Notes: a model not told the origin generated them from the letters alone. Counted from the stretch's first letter, positions 6,863 to 15,932 are shown. The stretch: 16,469 nt of DNA from DAIOSQ01 sp036752465 (GCA_036752465.1 DAIOSQ010000042.1:1-16469), one strand, 5' to 3'. Translations and numbers: made by a program.

Positions 6863-7475
6863 TTTGTTCCTCAGATCCCTGCATTATGCGCATCTGTTGC
6901 GCTATGATGCGAGTCATGTAATCAAATTCTACATTTAGCATTTGGCCAATTCGTTTTGATCCTAGGGTTGTGCTAGCCAGGGTATGTGGTACCAACATCA
7001 CGGATATGCTGCGATCGAAAACGTGGTTAATCGTCAGGCTAACACCCTCGAGAGTAATGCTTCCTTTACGCATGAGATACATCATATCACATTTATCAAA
7101 TCCACCGATGACCATTTCCAGAAATCCTGTCTGTTCTTTGCGCTGTTCAAGCACAGCGGTTGTATCCACATGTCCTGAAACGTAATGTCCACCAAAACGA
7201 CTTTGCGCGTGCATAGCTTGTTCAAGATTAACCACATCGCCCACTTGCAAACTAGCTAAATTGGTCATTGCGAGCGTCTCTGCTGACAGGTCGAACCATA
7301 AACCATCGCTAAAGTCAGGCAACAATGTCAAACAGACACCATTAATAGCCACACTCTCCCCAGTTTGCCAATCAGCAGATACGGCAGATATTCCCAAACG
7401 ACAATGATAGACCTCACCGGCAAACATCTGTCGCGCCATTACTGTGCCTTGTGCGGTCACAATGCCTGTAAACAT
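6837..7475 (-). CDS. ribE: Riboflavin synthase (alpha chain)
   Basis: Dismutates two lumazine molecules into riboflavin and the pyrimidine precursor; a cytoplasmic trimer in known members. The start is the ATG at 7475 (MFTGIV, the almost invariant family N-terminus), with GGAGG just upstream; a longer frame from 7490 would add five residues ahead of it. The 212-residue product has the two lumazine-binding barrels of the family. The first carries GESVAINGVCLTL and ends near GGHYVSGHVD, and the second carries KGSITLEGVSLTIN. It overlaps the end of ribD by 19 bp and the start of ribBA by 26 bp, so its translation is probably coupled to both. Confidence 0.95.
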   Translation of the reverse strand: MFTGIVTAQGTVMARQMFAGEVYHCRLGISAVSADWQTGESVAINGVCLTLLPDFSDGLWFDLSAETLAMTNLASLQVGDVVNLEQAMHAQSRFGGHYVSGHVDTTAVLEQRKEQTGFLEMVIGGFDKCDMMYLMRKGSITLEGVSLTINHVFDRSISVMLVPHTLASTTLGSKRIGQMLNVEFDYMTRIIAQQMRIMQGSEEQNEQTVFNY

Positions 7476-8536
7476 AAGTCCTCCTGCCATAGTACAGAGG
7501 CAATGATGTTATTGCCCTGCTTAATCCAGGTCAATTGATGCGGTCGTCGAAACAAATCGATATCCTGCGTCATAGCCAATGCATCCTCGCCTAAAATATG
7601 CGGTGTAATGTAGATATATGTTTGATTGACCAACCGCTGTTGATGTAACGCGCTAAATAAACGGCCACCGGCCTCAACAAACACATCGTGATATCCCAAT
7701 TGACCTAGGGTTTGCATCACCACAGCCAAATTCAAATAGCCTCGCTCCAATGGCGTTGGATAATAACTTATATGGGGCGCATATCTAGGTTCGATCGTTT
7801 GGCGGTCATCATGAAACATGTAACAATGTTTGGCGCTTTGCAGCACCTGGCTTTGCTGGTCAAGGTGGCCTGTGCGGTTGAGAATGGCGATAGCTTTTGG
7901 CACAATGCTCCCCCCAAGACGCGCATTCAATTGCGGATTATCCGCCAGTACTGTTTGAGCGGTGGTAAGAATCACATCTGTGTGCATGCGTTGTTGGTGA
8001 GTGAATATGGCACACGGCTCATTGCTCAAGTACACCCGCCCCCCATCTGCTCGGGCAATCTTGCCATCGAAGCTTTGCGCTATTTTCACAGTAACCCAGG
8101 GTTTCTGTGTCAAGACCCAATGGCGATAGCTTTGGTAAAAAGCGTCAATTTCTGCTAAAGGATAATGAATGACTTCTATGCCGGCATTTGTTAAAAGCTG
8201 AGGGCTATTATTGGCGGTGACGATTGGATTTGGATCGCGATAGGCAAAGACTACACGTTCGATACCGTGCTGAATGAGCATATCCACACAAGGTGGTGTT
8301 TTACCCCAATGATTACAGGGTTCCAGGGTAACATATAACGTAACCTGTGGCGTATTAGGCGCAAATTGTTGACACAATAATCTCTCAGCATGTGCTGTAC
8401 CTGATCCACGATGCGAAGCTTGTGCTATAATGGTACCGTTTTGTACCGCTATGGCACCGACTGCAGGATTAGGCGCACAAATTCCTCGGCCTAGCCAGGC
8501 TTGTTGTAAAGCGGCAAGTAGAAACTTTTTGTGCAT
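7457..8536 (-). CDS. ribD: Bifunctional riboflavin deaminase/reductase RibD
   Basis: Carries out the deamination and side-chain reduction that follow GTP ring opening. I set the start at the ATG at 8536 (MHKKFLLAALQQAW), giving 359 residues; a longer frame would cross the promoter and add a non-homologous, Cys-rich leader. The N-terminal deaminase domain keeps the zinc set: His in HAER, then TLEPCNHWGKTPPC with two Cys. The C-terminal reductase domain shows KIAQSFDGKIA, TVLADNPQLNAR and VEAGGRLFSAL, which line up with E. coli RibD although the middle has diverged. It is the first gene of the operon. The ribosome binding site is weak (AAGAAA). The short leader has no room for an FMN riboswitch. 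Confidence 0.94.
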   Translation of the reverse strand: MHKKFLLAALQQAWLGRGICAPNPAVGAIAVQNGTIIAQASHRGSGTAHAERLLCQQFAPNTPQVTLYVTLEPCNHWGKTPPCVDMLIQHGIERVVFAYRDPNPIVTANNSPQLLTNAGIEVIHYPLAEIDAFYQSYRHWVLTQKPWVTVKIAQSFDGKIARADGGRVYLSNEPCAIFTHQQRMHTDVILTTAQTVLADNPQLNARLGGSIVPKAIAILNRTGHLDQQSQVLQSAKHCYMFHDDRQTIEPRYAPHISYYPTPLERGYLNLAVVMQTLGQLGYHDVFVEAGGRLFSALHQQRLVNQTYIYITPHILGEDALAMTQDIDLFRRPHQLTWIKQGNNIIASVLWQEDLCLQAL

Positions 8537-8545
8537 AATTGTTTC

Positions 8546-8575
8546 TTGAGGATAAAATATGCACACATTATAACA
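8546..8575 (+). promoter_or_regulatory. Putative bepA promoter
   Basis: TTGAGG at 8546-8551 and TATAAC at 8570-8575 are separated by 18 bases, with four and five matches to the -35 and -10 consensus. Transcription would begin near 8582, which favours the ATG at 8601 over the one at 8577. The -10 overlaps the ribD -10 on the other strand. Confidence 0.4.
8567..8575 (-). promoter_or_regulatory. Extended -10 promoter of the rib-pyrG-kdsA operon
   Basis: The minus strand reads TGTTATAAT, a perfect extended -10 (TGnTATAAT). The -35 region at about 8589-8595 is poor, which is common for extended -10 promoters. The predicted start lies near 8560, about 25 nt before the ribD ATG, leaving no space for a riboswitch. 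Confidence 0.6.
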
Positions 8576-8600
8576 AATGATCGAATTTTTGAGTAGACAT

Positions 8601-10037
8601 ATGACAGCTATTTTCCTAGCAGCACTGCAGCATAGCAAGCATCACCTGCGGCACAGCAGCTTGCTCGCGCTATGTTTTGTCATCCTGTTAAGCCTGTCAT
8701 GGAAATCTTTTGCGTTTTCACCCTACTCTAATGATGAACTCGATCAATTAGAAAAAGAATTCGTGCAACAAATTAATCAAGCGGATTCTGTCATTCGCAC
8801 CCCACTGGCTTGCCAGTACATAAACCATCTAGCACAAATTTTGGCTGTGCATGGTCAGCTTAAATTACCCTATTTTTTTCTAGTGCGATCCAACGAAATC
8901 AATGCGTTTGCGGGTCCAGGTGGTTATATTGGGGTCAATTCGCAGCTCATCCTCGCAACGGCTAACGAACACGAGCTTGCTGCGGTCATGGCGCATGAAA
9001 TGGCACACGTACGCTTGCATCATTTATATCGCTTGATCGAGCGCCAAAAACAAATGAGGGTGCCTATGCTGGCCAGTCTACTGGCTTCGATTGCGCTCGG
9101 TGTGGTCAACCCAACCCTGGGATCCGGTGCAATCATGGCTGCTATGACGGGTTTCGCTCAAGATAACATTAACTTTGTACGTTCAAATGAAAAAGAAGCT
9201 GACCGTATTGGCATCGACATGTTGATCAAGTCCGGTCTTGATCCACATGGGATGGCTAACTTTTTTCAGAAAATGCAGCAAAATACGCGCTATTATAGTG
9301 ATAATATCCCAGCAATTTTACGTTCTCACCCACTCGATGAAGAACGTATTGCCGAAGCAGAAAATCGAGTCACATCTTTGCATAACAAAACTTATCCAGA
9401 TCACCTCGATTACCATTTGTTTAAAGAATTGATCCGCAATTCGATTGATGCGGACCCGCAACAGTTGTTGGCGTACTACCAAAAAGGCCAATGTCTGAAG
9501 AACAATCAAAAATTGCCCTGTGAGTATGGCTACGCTTTGGCTTTGCTTGCCGCCAGTCAGTACCCAAAAGCCCAACTGGTGTTGGCACCGTTGGCTCAGG
9601 AGGCGCCAGACAATCTATTTTATGCCATTGCATTATCGCAAGCAGCCATGGGCATGCATCAATATGACTTAGCATTACATCAATTGCGTACTTTGATGCA
9701 AAACTTCCCTGGAAACTACGCCTTAATCATGGAATTAGGACAAGACTTAATGGATGCTAACCATCCAACTGAGGCTGCAGGGGTGCTGCTCAAAGGCAGC
9801 CGTGATTTTAATAAAGACTTACCGTTATGTTTGCTTTTGGCGCGAGCACAAGCACTTAATAAACGCAAAGACTATGCCTATTTTACCGAAGCTAACTGTC
9901 ATTTGTTGCAAGGTCAACGACGTGCAGCCATGCAACAATTAAAATTAGCTAAATCATTAAACACCAAGGATCGCTTTCTGGCAGCAAGAATAGCCGCACG
10001 AATGGATGAAATCAAAATGGCCGGCGGTAACCAGTAA
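8601..10037 (+). CDS. bepA: Periplasmic M48 metalloprotease with TPR domain (BepA-like)
   Basis: BepA-type chaperone/protease, known in E. coli to support LptD assembly and degrade stalled outer-membrane proteins. The 478-residue length is close to E. coli BepA (487). A signal peptide with a long His-rich n-region ends near SWKSFA. The zinc site is HEMAH (H132, E133, H136) with E199 in NEKEADRIG, and H243 in SHPLDEER matches the His246 switch residue of E. coli BepA. The region from about residue 285 on is helical and TPR-like. I prefer the ATG at 8601, since a promoter -10 lies at 8570-8575 and GAG precedes the start at a normal distance; the ATG at 8577 would add eight residues. It diverges from ribD and stands as a single gene before the efflux operon. 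Confidence 0.9.
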   Translation: MTAIFLAALQHSKHHLRHSSLLALCFVILLSLSWKSFAFSPYSNDELDQLEKEFVQQINQADSVIRTPLACQYINHLAQILAVHGQLKLPYFFLVRSNEINAFAGPGGYIGVNSQLILATANEHELAAVMAHEMAHVRLHHLYRLIERQKQMRVPMLASLLASIALGVVNPTLGSGAIMAAMTGFAQDNINFVRSNEKEADRIGIDMLIKSGLDPHGMANFFQKMQQNTRYYSDNIPAILRSHPLDEERIAEAENRVTSLHNKTYPDHLDYHLFKELIRNSIDADPQQLLAYYQKGQCLKNNQKLPCEYGYALALLAASQYPKAQLVLAPLAQEAPDNLFYAIALSQAAMGMHQYDLALHQLRTLMQNFPGNYALIMELGQDLMDANHPTEAAGVLLKGSRDFNKDLPLCLLLARAQALNKRKDYAYFTEANCHLLQGQRRAAMQQLKLAKSLNTKDRFLAARIAARMDEIKMAGGNQ

Positions 10038-10043
10038 TTGCAC

Positions 10044-10073
10044 TTGACAAGCCTGGCTCACTGGCTTCATTAT
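10044..10073 (+). promoter_or_regulatory. Putative efflux-operon promoter with a dyad in the spacer
   Basis: A perfect -35 (TTGACA, 10044-10049) is followed after 18 bases by CATTAT (10068-10073), a partial -10. A dyad, AAGCC (10049-10053) and GGCTT (10063-10067) nine bases apart, fills the spacer. An operator in this place is typical of MerR-type metal regulators, but a longer spacer would be expected for that class and no regulator gene is present here. The dyad could equally be a weak hairpin at the end of bepA. Confidence 0.4.
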
Positions 10074-10130
10074 CAATTTTTTCGATGTCTCCGATAAACA
10101 AATTCGGAAGAAGGACAAGGATTTGTTTTC

Positions 10131-11282
10131 ATGTACATGCCAGCGTTTATTCGCAGCAGATACGCACAATTAACTACCCAGCAAAAACGCCTCGCATCTC
10201 TTATCAGTACGGTGATCTGCACATTGCTTATTATCGTAGGTTGTCAGGCGCTGTCGAACAAAAAAAAGCCTTATGACCCAATCTTTATTCGTCATGACCA
10301 TGAAATCATTGTGCCTGATAACTCACCCCTGCAACAACATCTTGTGATTGCAGCGGTTGGCGTATCCAATTGTCCACATATGCTCACTTTTCCAGGCATG
10401 ATTGAAGCCAATCCCAATCAAACTATCTCGATATTACCCCCTGCTACGGGTCGTATTATCCATCTTTATACCCATCTGGGTGATTTTGTCAAACCAGATC
10501 AACCCTTACTGGAGATGGGATCACCAGACATGGCACAAGCCTACGCTGATCAAGAAAAAGCGCAAAGCGCCATGAACCTCATCACCGCAGCCTTAGCACG
10601 CGCTGTCAAGGACTATCAGGCAGGCGGCATATCACAGGCGGATTTACAAGCGACGCAAAATACTTATGCGCAGGCTGCAGCAGAATTAAAGCGCGCCAAT
10701 GAACGGCTAGTCATTATGGATAATAGCAGCAATAGACTGACCATCAGGGCACCGCTTGCTGGACAAGTTTCGCAGTTGAATTATGCCCAAGGTGCATATG
10801 TCAACGATCTGCTCAATCCAATTCTGATCATCAATAATATCAAGTCATTATATGTATCAGTCGCCATCCCAGAAAATTATATTCGCTATGTGACTATTGG
10901 CCAAAAAGCTCGCCTAACAACGGCTGCTTACCCAGAGGAATCGATAGAAAGTAAGGTATCTTTTATCAACCCCCTGCTTGATCCAAATACTCGCCGCATT
11001 CATGTGTACCTACTAATAGATAATCTTTTAGATAAATATTTACCCAATATGTTTGCTACCGCGCATATCGCAGTACAACAGCCCAATCAACCGATTATTC
11101 CACTATCTGCCGTCGTTATGAATAATGACAGCACCTCGGTGTATCTGGAAACATCACCATGGCATTTTATCCGCAGACAAGTGCTGCTAGGAAATGAGGA
11201 GCAAGAACATGTCCATATCAGTCATGGATTGAAGCCGGGCGATCGGATTGTCGTGAGTGGTGGGGTTTTTATTAATGATTAA
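10131..11282 (+). CDS. RND efflux periplasmic adaptor (membrane fusion protein)
   Basis: A 383-residue adaptor linking the inner-membrane RND pump to the outer-membrane channel. The N-terminus has a hydrophobic segment ending in a lipobox-like IIVGC (Cys38), so it is probably a lipoprotein anchored in the inner membrane. The order is lipoyl-like half (FPGMIEANPNQTISILPPAT region), alpha-hairpin coiled coil (about 133-200, Ala/Gln-rich), second lipoyl half (IRAPLAGQVSQL), beta-barrel and membrane-proximal domain (GLKPGDRIVVSGG at the end). This resembles CzcB/CusB-type adaptors of heavy-metal pumps. There is no obvious His-rich or Met-rich metal-binding extension. AAGG ten bases upstream supports the ATG. 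It overlaps the pump gene by 8 bp. Confidence 0.9.
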   Translation: MYMPAFIRSRYAQLTTQQKRLASLISTVICTLLIIVGCQALSNKKKPYDPIFIRHDHEIIVPDNSPLQQHLVIAAVGVSNCPHMLTFPGMIEANPNQTISILPPATGRIIHLYTHLGDFVKPDQPLLEMGSPDMAQAYADQEKAQSAMNLITAALARAVKDYQAGGISQADLQATQNTYAQAAAELKRANERLVIMDNSSNRLTIRAPLAGQVSQLNYAQGAYVNDLLNPILIINNIKSLYVSVAIPENYIRYVTIGQKARLTTAAYPEESIESKVSFINPLLDPNTRRIHVYLLIDNLLDKYLPNMFATAHIAVQQPNQPIIPLSAVVMNNDSTSVYLETSPWHFIRRQVLLGNEEQEHVHISHGLKPGDRIVVSGGVFIND

Positions 11283-14200
11283 TCAAATCACCAATTTTTG
11301 TTTTAAACGTCGGCATATAGCCTGGGGTATCGCCATAGTCATGGCTGCCTATGGTTATATTGCCTGTCAACAGATGACCGTTGAAGCCTATCCTGAATTG
11401 AGCGATGTCACAGTCCAAATCGCCACACAAGTTCCAGGGCTGTCCGCTGAAGAAATTGAACAAGAAATAACCATCCCTATCGAACGTGCCTTGACCACCA
11501 CACCTGATATGATGTTCTATCGTTCCAGTAGCACCTTTGCATTGTCCCTGATTACTTTGGTATTCAGGGATAGTGTACCCGATGATTATTTTGCGCGTGA
11601 ACGCACACTCAACCACTACAGTGATGCCATTCTGCCGGCCAATATACAATCATCAATCAATCCATTGACCGGTTCCGGCGGCGAGATTTATCGCTACACC
11701 TTAGAGTCGGACAACAAAAATCTTATGGAACTGTCTGACATACAGCGCTGGATTGTAATCCCCCAGCTGAAATCCGTACCTGGCATTGCCGATGTTGCTA
11801 ATTTTGGTGGCTTCACCCGTGAGTTTCAATTGCTGGTTGACCCCAAAAAAATGCAACAATATCAGATTAGCTTTAATCAGATTATCCAAGCTATCAGCAA
11901 CAATACCAGCAATGCGGGTGGTGGTCGTGTGACGCGCGGTCAACAAACCTATGTGGTACGCGGGATCGGCCAGATCCACGATTTGCATGATATGGGGGCG
12001 GTGGTGGTAGCGCAGCATAACGGTGTGCCGATATTGGCGAAAGATTTGGGACGGATCCAATACGGTCATCAAGAACGAGAAGGCATCCTCGGCAAAAACA
12101 ACAACTCAGATACCATCGAAGGTATCGTACAAATGTATAAATATCAAAATCCCTCACGTGTCCTGCAAGTCTTACATCAAAAAATTGAACAGCTGCAACA
12201 ACTGTTACAACCCATGGGCGTGAAAATAGTGCCTTACATCGATCGGGATAATTTGGTCAAATTGACCATAGAAAAAGTTAGCCATACCGTAATCGAAGGC
12301 ATTATATTGGTTTTTTTGGTACTGGTTTTATTTTTGGGTAATCCCAGAAGTGCGGTAGTAGCGACAGTGGCTATTCCTGCATCCCTGATTAGTGTATTTA
12401 TTTTGATGAATGCAACCAATACCCCTGCGAATTTATTTTCACTGGGCGCCATCGATTTCGGCATCATTGTGGATGGTGCGATTGTCGTCTTAGAAGCCAT
12501 CTTACGCCATCGCGAAGATCATCCAGATAAACTGTTGTCGGTAGAAGCCACCCTACAAATCGCGGGTTATGTGTCCAAACCTATTTTCTTTTCAACCCTG
12601 GTGATAATCTCAGCTTATCTGCCTTTGTTTGCCTTTGAGCGTGCCGAAGGACGTTTATTCAAACCGATGGCGTTTACAGTTTCCTATGCGCTGCTAGGTG
12701 CGTTGGTATGTGCGTTAACCTTGATTCCGGGACTGGCCTATACCGCGTTGCGCAAACCTCAAAAAATCTTTCACAATCGACCATTGCAGTGGCTCACCGA
12801 TCGTTATCAGCAAGCCTTGCACCGGCTCTTGTTACAGCCGAGAATTGCCTACCTCATGGGTCTGTTGGTCATCTTGACGGTGATTATTTTAGGCTATAGC
12901 GCCGGTCGAGAATTTTTACCCGAGTTAGATGAAGGGGGATTATGGTTACAGGTACAATTGCCAACCGGCTTGTCCTTGGAAAAAGCCAGTGAAATGGCAG
13001 ATAATTTACGCAAAACATTACTTAAGCACCCCGAAATTTCCTATGTGGTGACCCAACTTGGCCGCAGCGATCAGGGCTTGGATCCCTGGACTTTTTCACA
13101 TATCGAAGCTCCCGTCGGTTTAACGCCATATGCCAACTGGCCAAAAGGCGAAAACAAAGCCAAATTTATTGCCGCACTCAATCGAGAATTTGCGCAAATT
13201 CCAGGAGTTACTGTTGGGATCAGTCAACCGATCATCGATAACGTCAACGATATGATCGGCGGCGCGCATAGCCCACTGGTGTTGCGGATATACGGTGATG
13301 ATCTTAAAGAAGGTCGTCGTATTGGCAATGCTGTGGCACACATTCTGAAATCCATTCGTGGCACAGCTTCTTCCTCGGTATTTCAACTGCCACCAGTACC
13401 GCAAGTGGTGATTAGCATCGATCGTCAAAAATTAGCTCGTTTCGGTATCAACATTGCCGACGTCACGACCTTAATCCAAACGGGTTTAGGTGGGATGCCA
13501 GTCGCCAATATTTATGTCGACGATCGCATCTACAGCGCGACTGTCCGCTTTCGCAAAAGCAATAAAAACAATCTTGAATCGATCGGCAATTTGTTTATCA
13601 ACAGCAGCACTGGAGTGCCGATTTTATTATCGGAAATCGCTAAAATTGAATATAAAACAGGGGAAAGCAGTATTTCACGGGAGAATGGCGAGCGACAAAT
13701 TACCGTACGTATAGATGTACGTGGGCGAGATTTGGCTTCATACCTTGCTGAAGCACAGATGCGGATTGGCAAAGAAATTACCTTTGACCCTCACAAGGTA
13801 CATCTACAATGGGCTGGCCAATTTGAAAGTGAACAACGCGCGCAGCAACGAATGATTTATATTTTATGTTTAATGATTATATTAATGTCTGTTTTATTAT
13901 TCATGCAATTTCAAAAATTGCGTTATGTAGTCCTTATTCTCGGTATCGTACCGATGGCAGCCTTAGGTGGCTTGATCAGTTTGCACCTCACGGGTGAGAC
14001 TTTAAACGTTGCTACTGGCGTTGGTTTTATCGCTTTATGCGGAGTGTCGGTGCAAAATGGTATCATTATGATTGCTAACATCCGTCGGGTTCGCCCGCAC
14101 AGCGACTCCCTGCTCGCCTCGGTAATAGATGGTGCCACGGAGCGCTTACGACCGGTGCTGATGACCGCAACAGTGGCTTCTTGTGGAATGCTGCCCGCTG

Positions 14201-14391
14201 CCATTGCCACTGGCGTCGGTACCGACGTACAAAGAGGACTCGCGACGGTGGTGGTCGGCGGTCTAATTGTTTCTACTTGGCTAACCTTATTCATTTTACC
14301 CACATATTACTATGTGCTTGAGCGTTTCTATGAAACCAACCTAGGTCATTTCAAGTTCAAGCTGGCATTTAACTGGCGTAAAAAAACATGA
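11275..14391 (+). CDS. RND efflux pump, heavy-metal (CzcA/CusA) family
   Basis: Inner-membrane proton-driven pump, 1038 residues, the usual length for HME-RND proteins. The start is the ATG at 11275 (MINQITNF); a GTG at 11257 would add six residues. TM1 lies near residues 15-30, followed by the periplasmic porter domain with PGLSAEEIE. The fourth helix carries DFGIIVDGAIVVLE with Asp394, Asp400 and Glu407, matching the proton-relay residues D402, D408 and E415 of CzcA at a constant offset. A second periplasmic part holds TQLGRSDQGLDPWT and QPIIDNVNDMIGG, and the C-terminal helices include GVGFIALCGVSVQNGIIM. Where CusA has a metal-binding Met after the EFLP segment, this protein has LWLQVQL, so a Cu/Ag role is not supported. 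A divalent metal is more likely but unproven. It overlaps the channel gene by 4 bp. Confidence 0.93.
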   Translation: MINQITNFCFKRRHIAWGIAIVMAAYGYIACQQMTVEAYPELSDVTVQIATQVPGLSAEEIEQEITIPIERALTTTPDMMFYRSSSTFALSLITLVFRDSVPDDYFARERTLNHYSDAILPANIQSSINPLTGSGGEIYRYTLESDNKNLMELSDIQRWIVIPQLKSVPGIADVANFGGFTREFQLLVDPKKMQQYQISFNQIIQAISNNTSNAGGGRVTRGQQTYVVRGIGQIHDLHDMGAVVVAQHNGVPILAKDLGRIQYGHQEREGILGKNNNSDTIEGIVQMYKYQNPSRVLQVLHQKIEQLQQLLQPMGVKIVPYIDRDNLVKLTIEKVSHTVIEGIILVFLVLVLFLGNPRSAVVATVAIPASLISVFILMNATNTPANLFSLGAIDFGIIVDGAIVVLEAILRHREDHPDKLLSVEATLQIAGYVSKPIFFSTLVIISAYLPLFAFERAEGRLFKPMAFTVSYALLGALVCALTLIPGLAYTALRKPQKIFHNRPLQWLTDRYQQALHRLLLQPRIAYLMGLLVILTVIILGYSAGREFLPELDEGGLWLQVQLPTGLSLEKASEMADNLRKTLLKHPEISYVVTQLGRSDQGLDPWTFSHIEAPVGLTPYANWPKGENKAKFIAALNREFAQIPGVTVGISQPIIDNVNDMIGGAHSPLVLRIYGDDLKEGRRIGNAVAHILKSIRGTASSSVFQLPPVPQVVISIDRQKLARFGINIADVTTLIQTGLGGMPVANIYVDDRIYSATVRFRKSNKNNLESIGNLFINSSTGVPILLSEIAKIEYKTGESSISRENGERQITVRIDVRGRDLASYLAEAQMRIGKEITFDPHKVHLQWAGQFESEQRAQQRMIYILCLMIILMSVLLFMQFQKLRYVVLILGIVPMAALGGLISLHLTGETLNVATGVGFIALCGVSVQNGIIMIANIRRVRPHSDSLLASVIDGATERLRPVLMTATVASCGMLPAAIATGVGTDVQRGLATVVVGGLIVSTWLTLFILPTYYYVLERFYETNLGHFKFKLAFNWRKKT

Positions 14392-15869
14392 AGTTCCTGG
14401 GATGGTTGCTGACATGCATTGGCTTGTTATTATCGGGTTGTTTGGTAGGCCCGAATTATAAACGACCTGATATCAAGTTGCCAAAGCACTACATCATGCA
14501 AGCGTCGCATACCACCGCTCAGCACGGCGCTAGCCCAAGCAACGAGCATCAAATCCTTGACTATCATCATGCATTACCAAAAGATTGGTGGACTTTATTG
14601 CAATCCAAGCAGTTAAATGACCTGGTGCTGCAAGGTTTTACACATAACCCCGATATAGACGCACTAAAAGCTAATTTACAGGCCTCTTTGCAAGAAGTTT
14701 ATGCGCAAAGAGCTGCCCTATATCCGTTCGCTGGCTTTTATTTTAATCCAGCCCGGCAGCAAACCGCTCGTATTTTAACGAGCGTGCTTTCTTCGAATGA
14801 GTTTATATATTCCTTATACACTGCGCAAGTTGCCATCAACTACGCCCCTGATCTTTTTGGCGGCACCCGACGCCAAATTGAATCGCTGGTGGCACAAGCT
14901 GAACTCCAGCACTACCAGTTACAAGCGCTCTATACAACCTTAGCGACCAACATCGCCAACGCTGCGATCCAGGTCGCAGCCATCGAGGATCAAATCGCGC
15001 TAACCAAACGCTTAATTGCCTCGCAAGCTCAGGTAGTCAATATTTTGCAACAACAAATCACCCATGGCAGTGCCAGTGTGCTTGATCTTAATTATCACCA
15101 GGCGTTATTAGCCCATTATCAAGCTGGTCTTGCACCGTTGGAACAAGCGTGTGCCATACAACAAGATTTACTACAAGCGCTGACTGGCAAATATCCCGAT
15201 GAGGACCAGCATCCCAAGCTGCATATCTCCTCTTTCAGCCTGCCACATCGCTTGCCAGTATCTATACCATCCAGTTTACTTGAACATAGACCAGACATTC
15301 GTGCCGCTGAGGCGAATATGCATGCCGCCAATGCTTTAATCGGTGTGGCCGTGTCCAATCGTTTGCCTAATCTTAACTTCAACACAACCGATGCCGGTAG
15401 TGCGGCACGCAATTTTGCCAGCTTTTTGGCGAGCAACACTAATTTTTGGTCGCTGTCCGGCCTCATCAGCCAGCCCATTTTTGATGCGGGCAAACTAAAA
15501 CACAAACAAGGCCAAGCAGTGGCTGTTTATCAACAGAGCACGGCTATTTATAAATCAACCGTAATCCACGCCTTTCAAAATGTCGCAGACACTTTACACG
15601 CCTTAGCCACAGATGAGCAAGCAGTGCTCGCCAGTGAGCATGAAGCACAAGCTGCTTATGCCAATTGGCAAATAGCCAAACAAAGATACCATTACGGCAG
15701 TGTGAATCGGCTAAATCGCCAGAGTACAGAACAACTTTATTATATCACTGCACTCAATGTGATCCAGAGCAAAGCCAATCGGCTCAGCGACAGCGTAGCC
15801 TTGTTTCAAGCATTGGGTGGTGGTTGGTGGCACAATGAGCGTTCGTTGCCTGCGGCTAGCAAACAATAG
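14388..15869 (+). CDS. NodT/OprM-type outer-membrane efflux lipoprotein
   Basis: Outer-membrane channel of the tripartite pump, 493 residues. The signal peptide ends in the lipobox LLSGC (Cys18), followed by the family hallmark VGPNYKRP, so the protein should be acylated and inserted in the outer membrane. The body shows the two related halves of the TolC fold, with long Ala/Gln-rich helices (about 85-115, 160-230 and 380-450), the LLEHRPDIRAAEANMHAANA segment starting the second half, and GLISQPIFDAGKLK. The ATG overlaps the pump stop (ATGA), completing an adaptor-pump-channel operon. I see no convincing terminator after it. Confidence 0.92.
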   Translation: MKFLGWLLTCIGLLLSGCLVGPNYKRPDIKLPKHYIMQASHTTAQHGASPSNEHQILDYHHALPKDWWTLLQSKQLNDLVLQGFTHNPDIDALKANLQASLQEVYAQRAALYPFAGFYFNPARQQTARILTSVLSSNEFIYSLYTAQVAINYAPDLFGGTRRQIESLVAQAELQHYQLQALYTTLATNIANAAIQVAAIEDQIALTKRLIASQAQVVNILQQQITHGSASVLDLNYHQALLAHYQAGLAPLEQACAIQQDLLQALTGKYPDEDQHPKLHISSFSLPHRLPVSIPSSLLEHRPDIRAAEANMHAANALIGVAVSNRLPNLNFNTTDAGSAARNFASFLASNTNFWSLSGLISQPIFDAGKLKHKQGQAVAVYQQSTAIYKSTVIHAFQNVADTLHALATDEQAVLASEHEAQAAYANWQIAKQRYHYGSVNRLNRQSTEQLYYITALNVIQSKANRLSDSVALFQALGGGWWHNERSLPAASKQ

Positions 15870-15932
15870 CTTGAGCTCTTATCACTCGCCGACATGCCAC
15901 GATATGATTTTTTCGTAACGATATACTTGGTC

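Noticed and set aside
7712..8158. Plus-strand frame of 148 residues opposite ribD
   Set aside because: It is a shadow of the well-supported ribD coding sequence, with a residue mix unlike a real protein.
8537..8560. FMN riboswitch upstream of ribD
   Set aside because: The promoter lies too close to the ATG; the leader of about 25 nt cannot hold the aptamer.
15899..15925. Direct repeat ACGATAT twice (15899-15905, 15919-15925) with a T-run between, after the efflux operon
   Set aside because: No stem precedes the T-run, so it is not a terminator, and the seven-base direct repeat is short enough to be chance.
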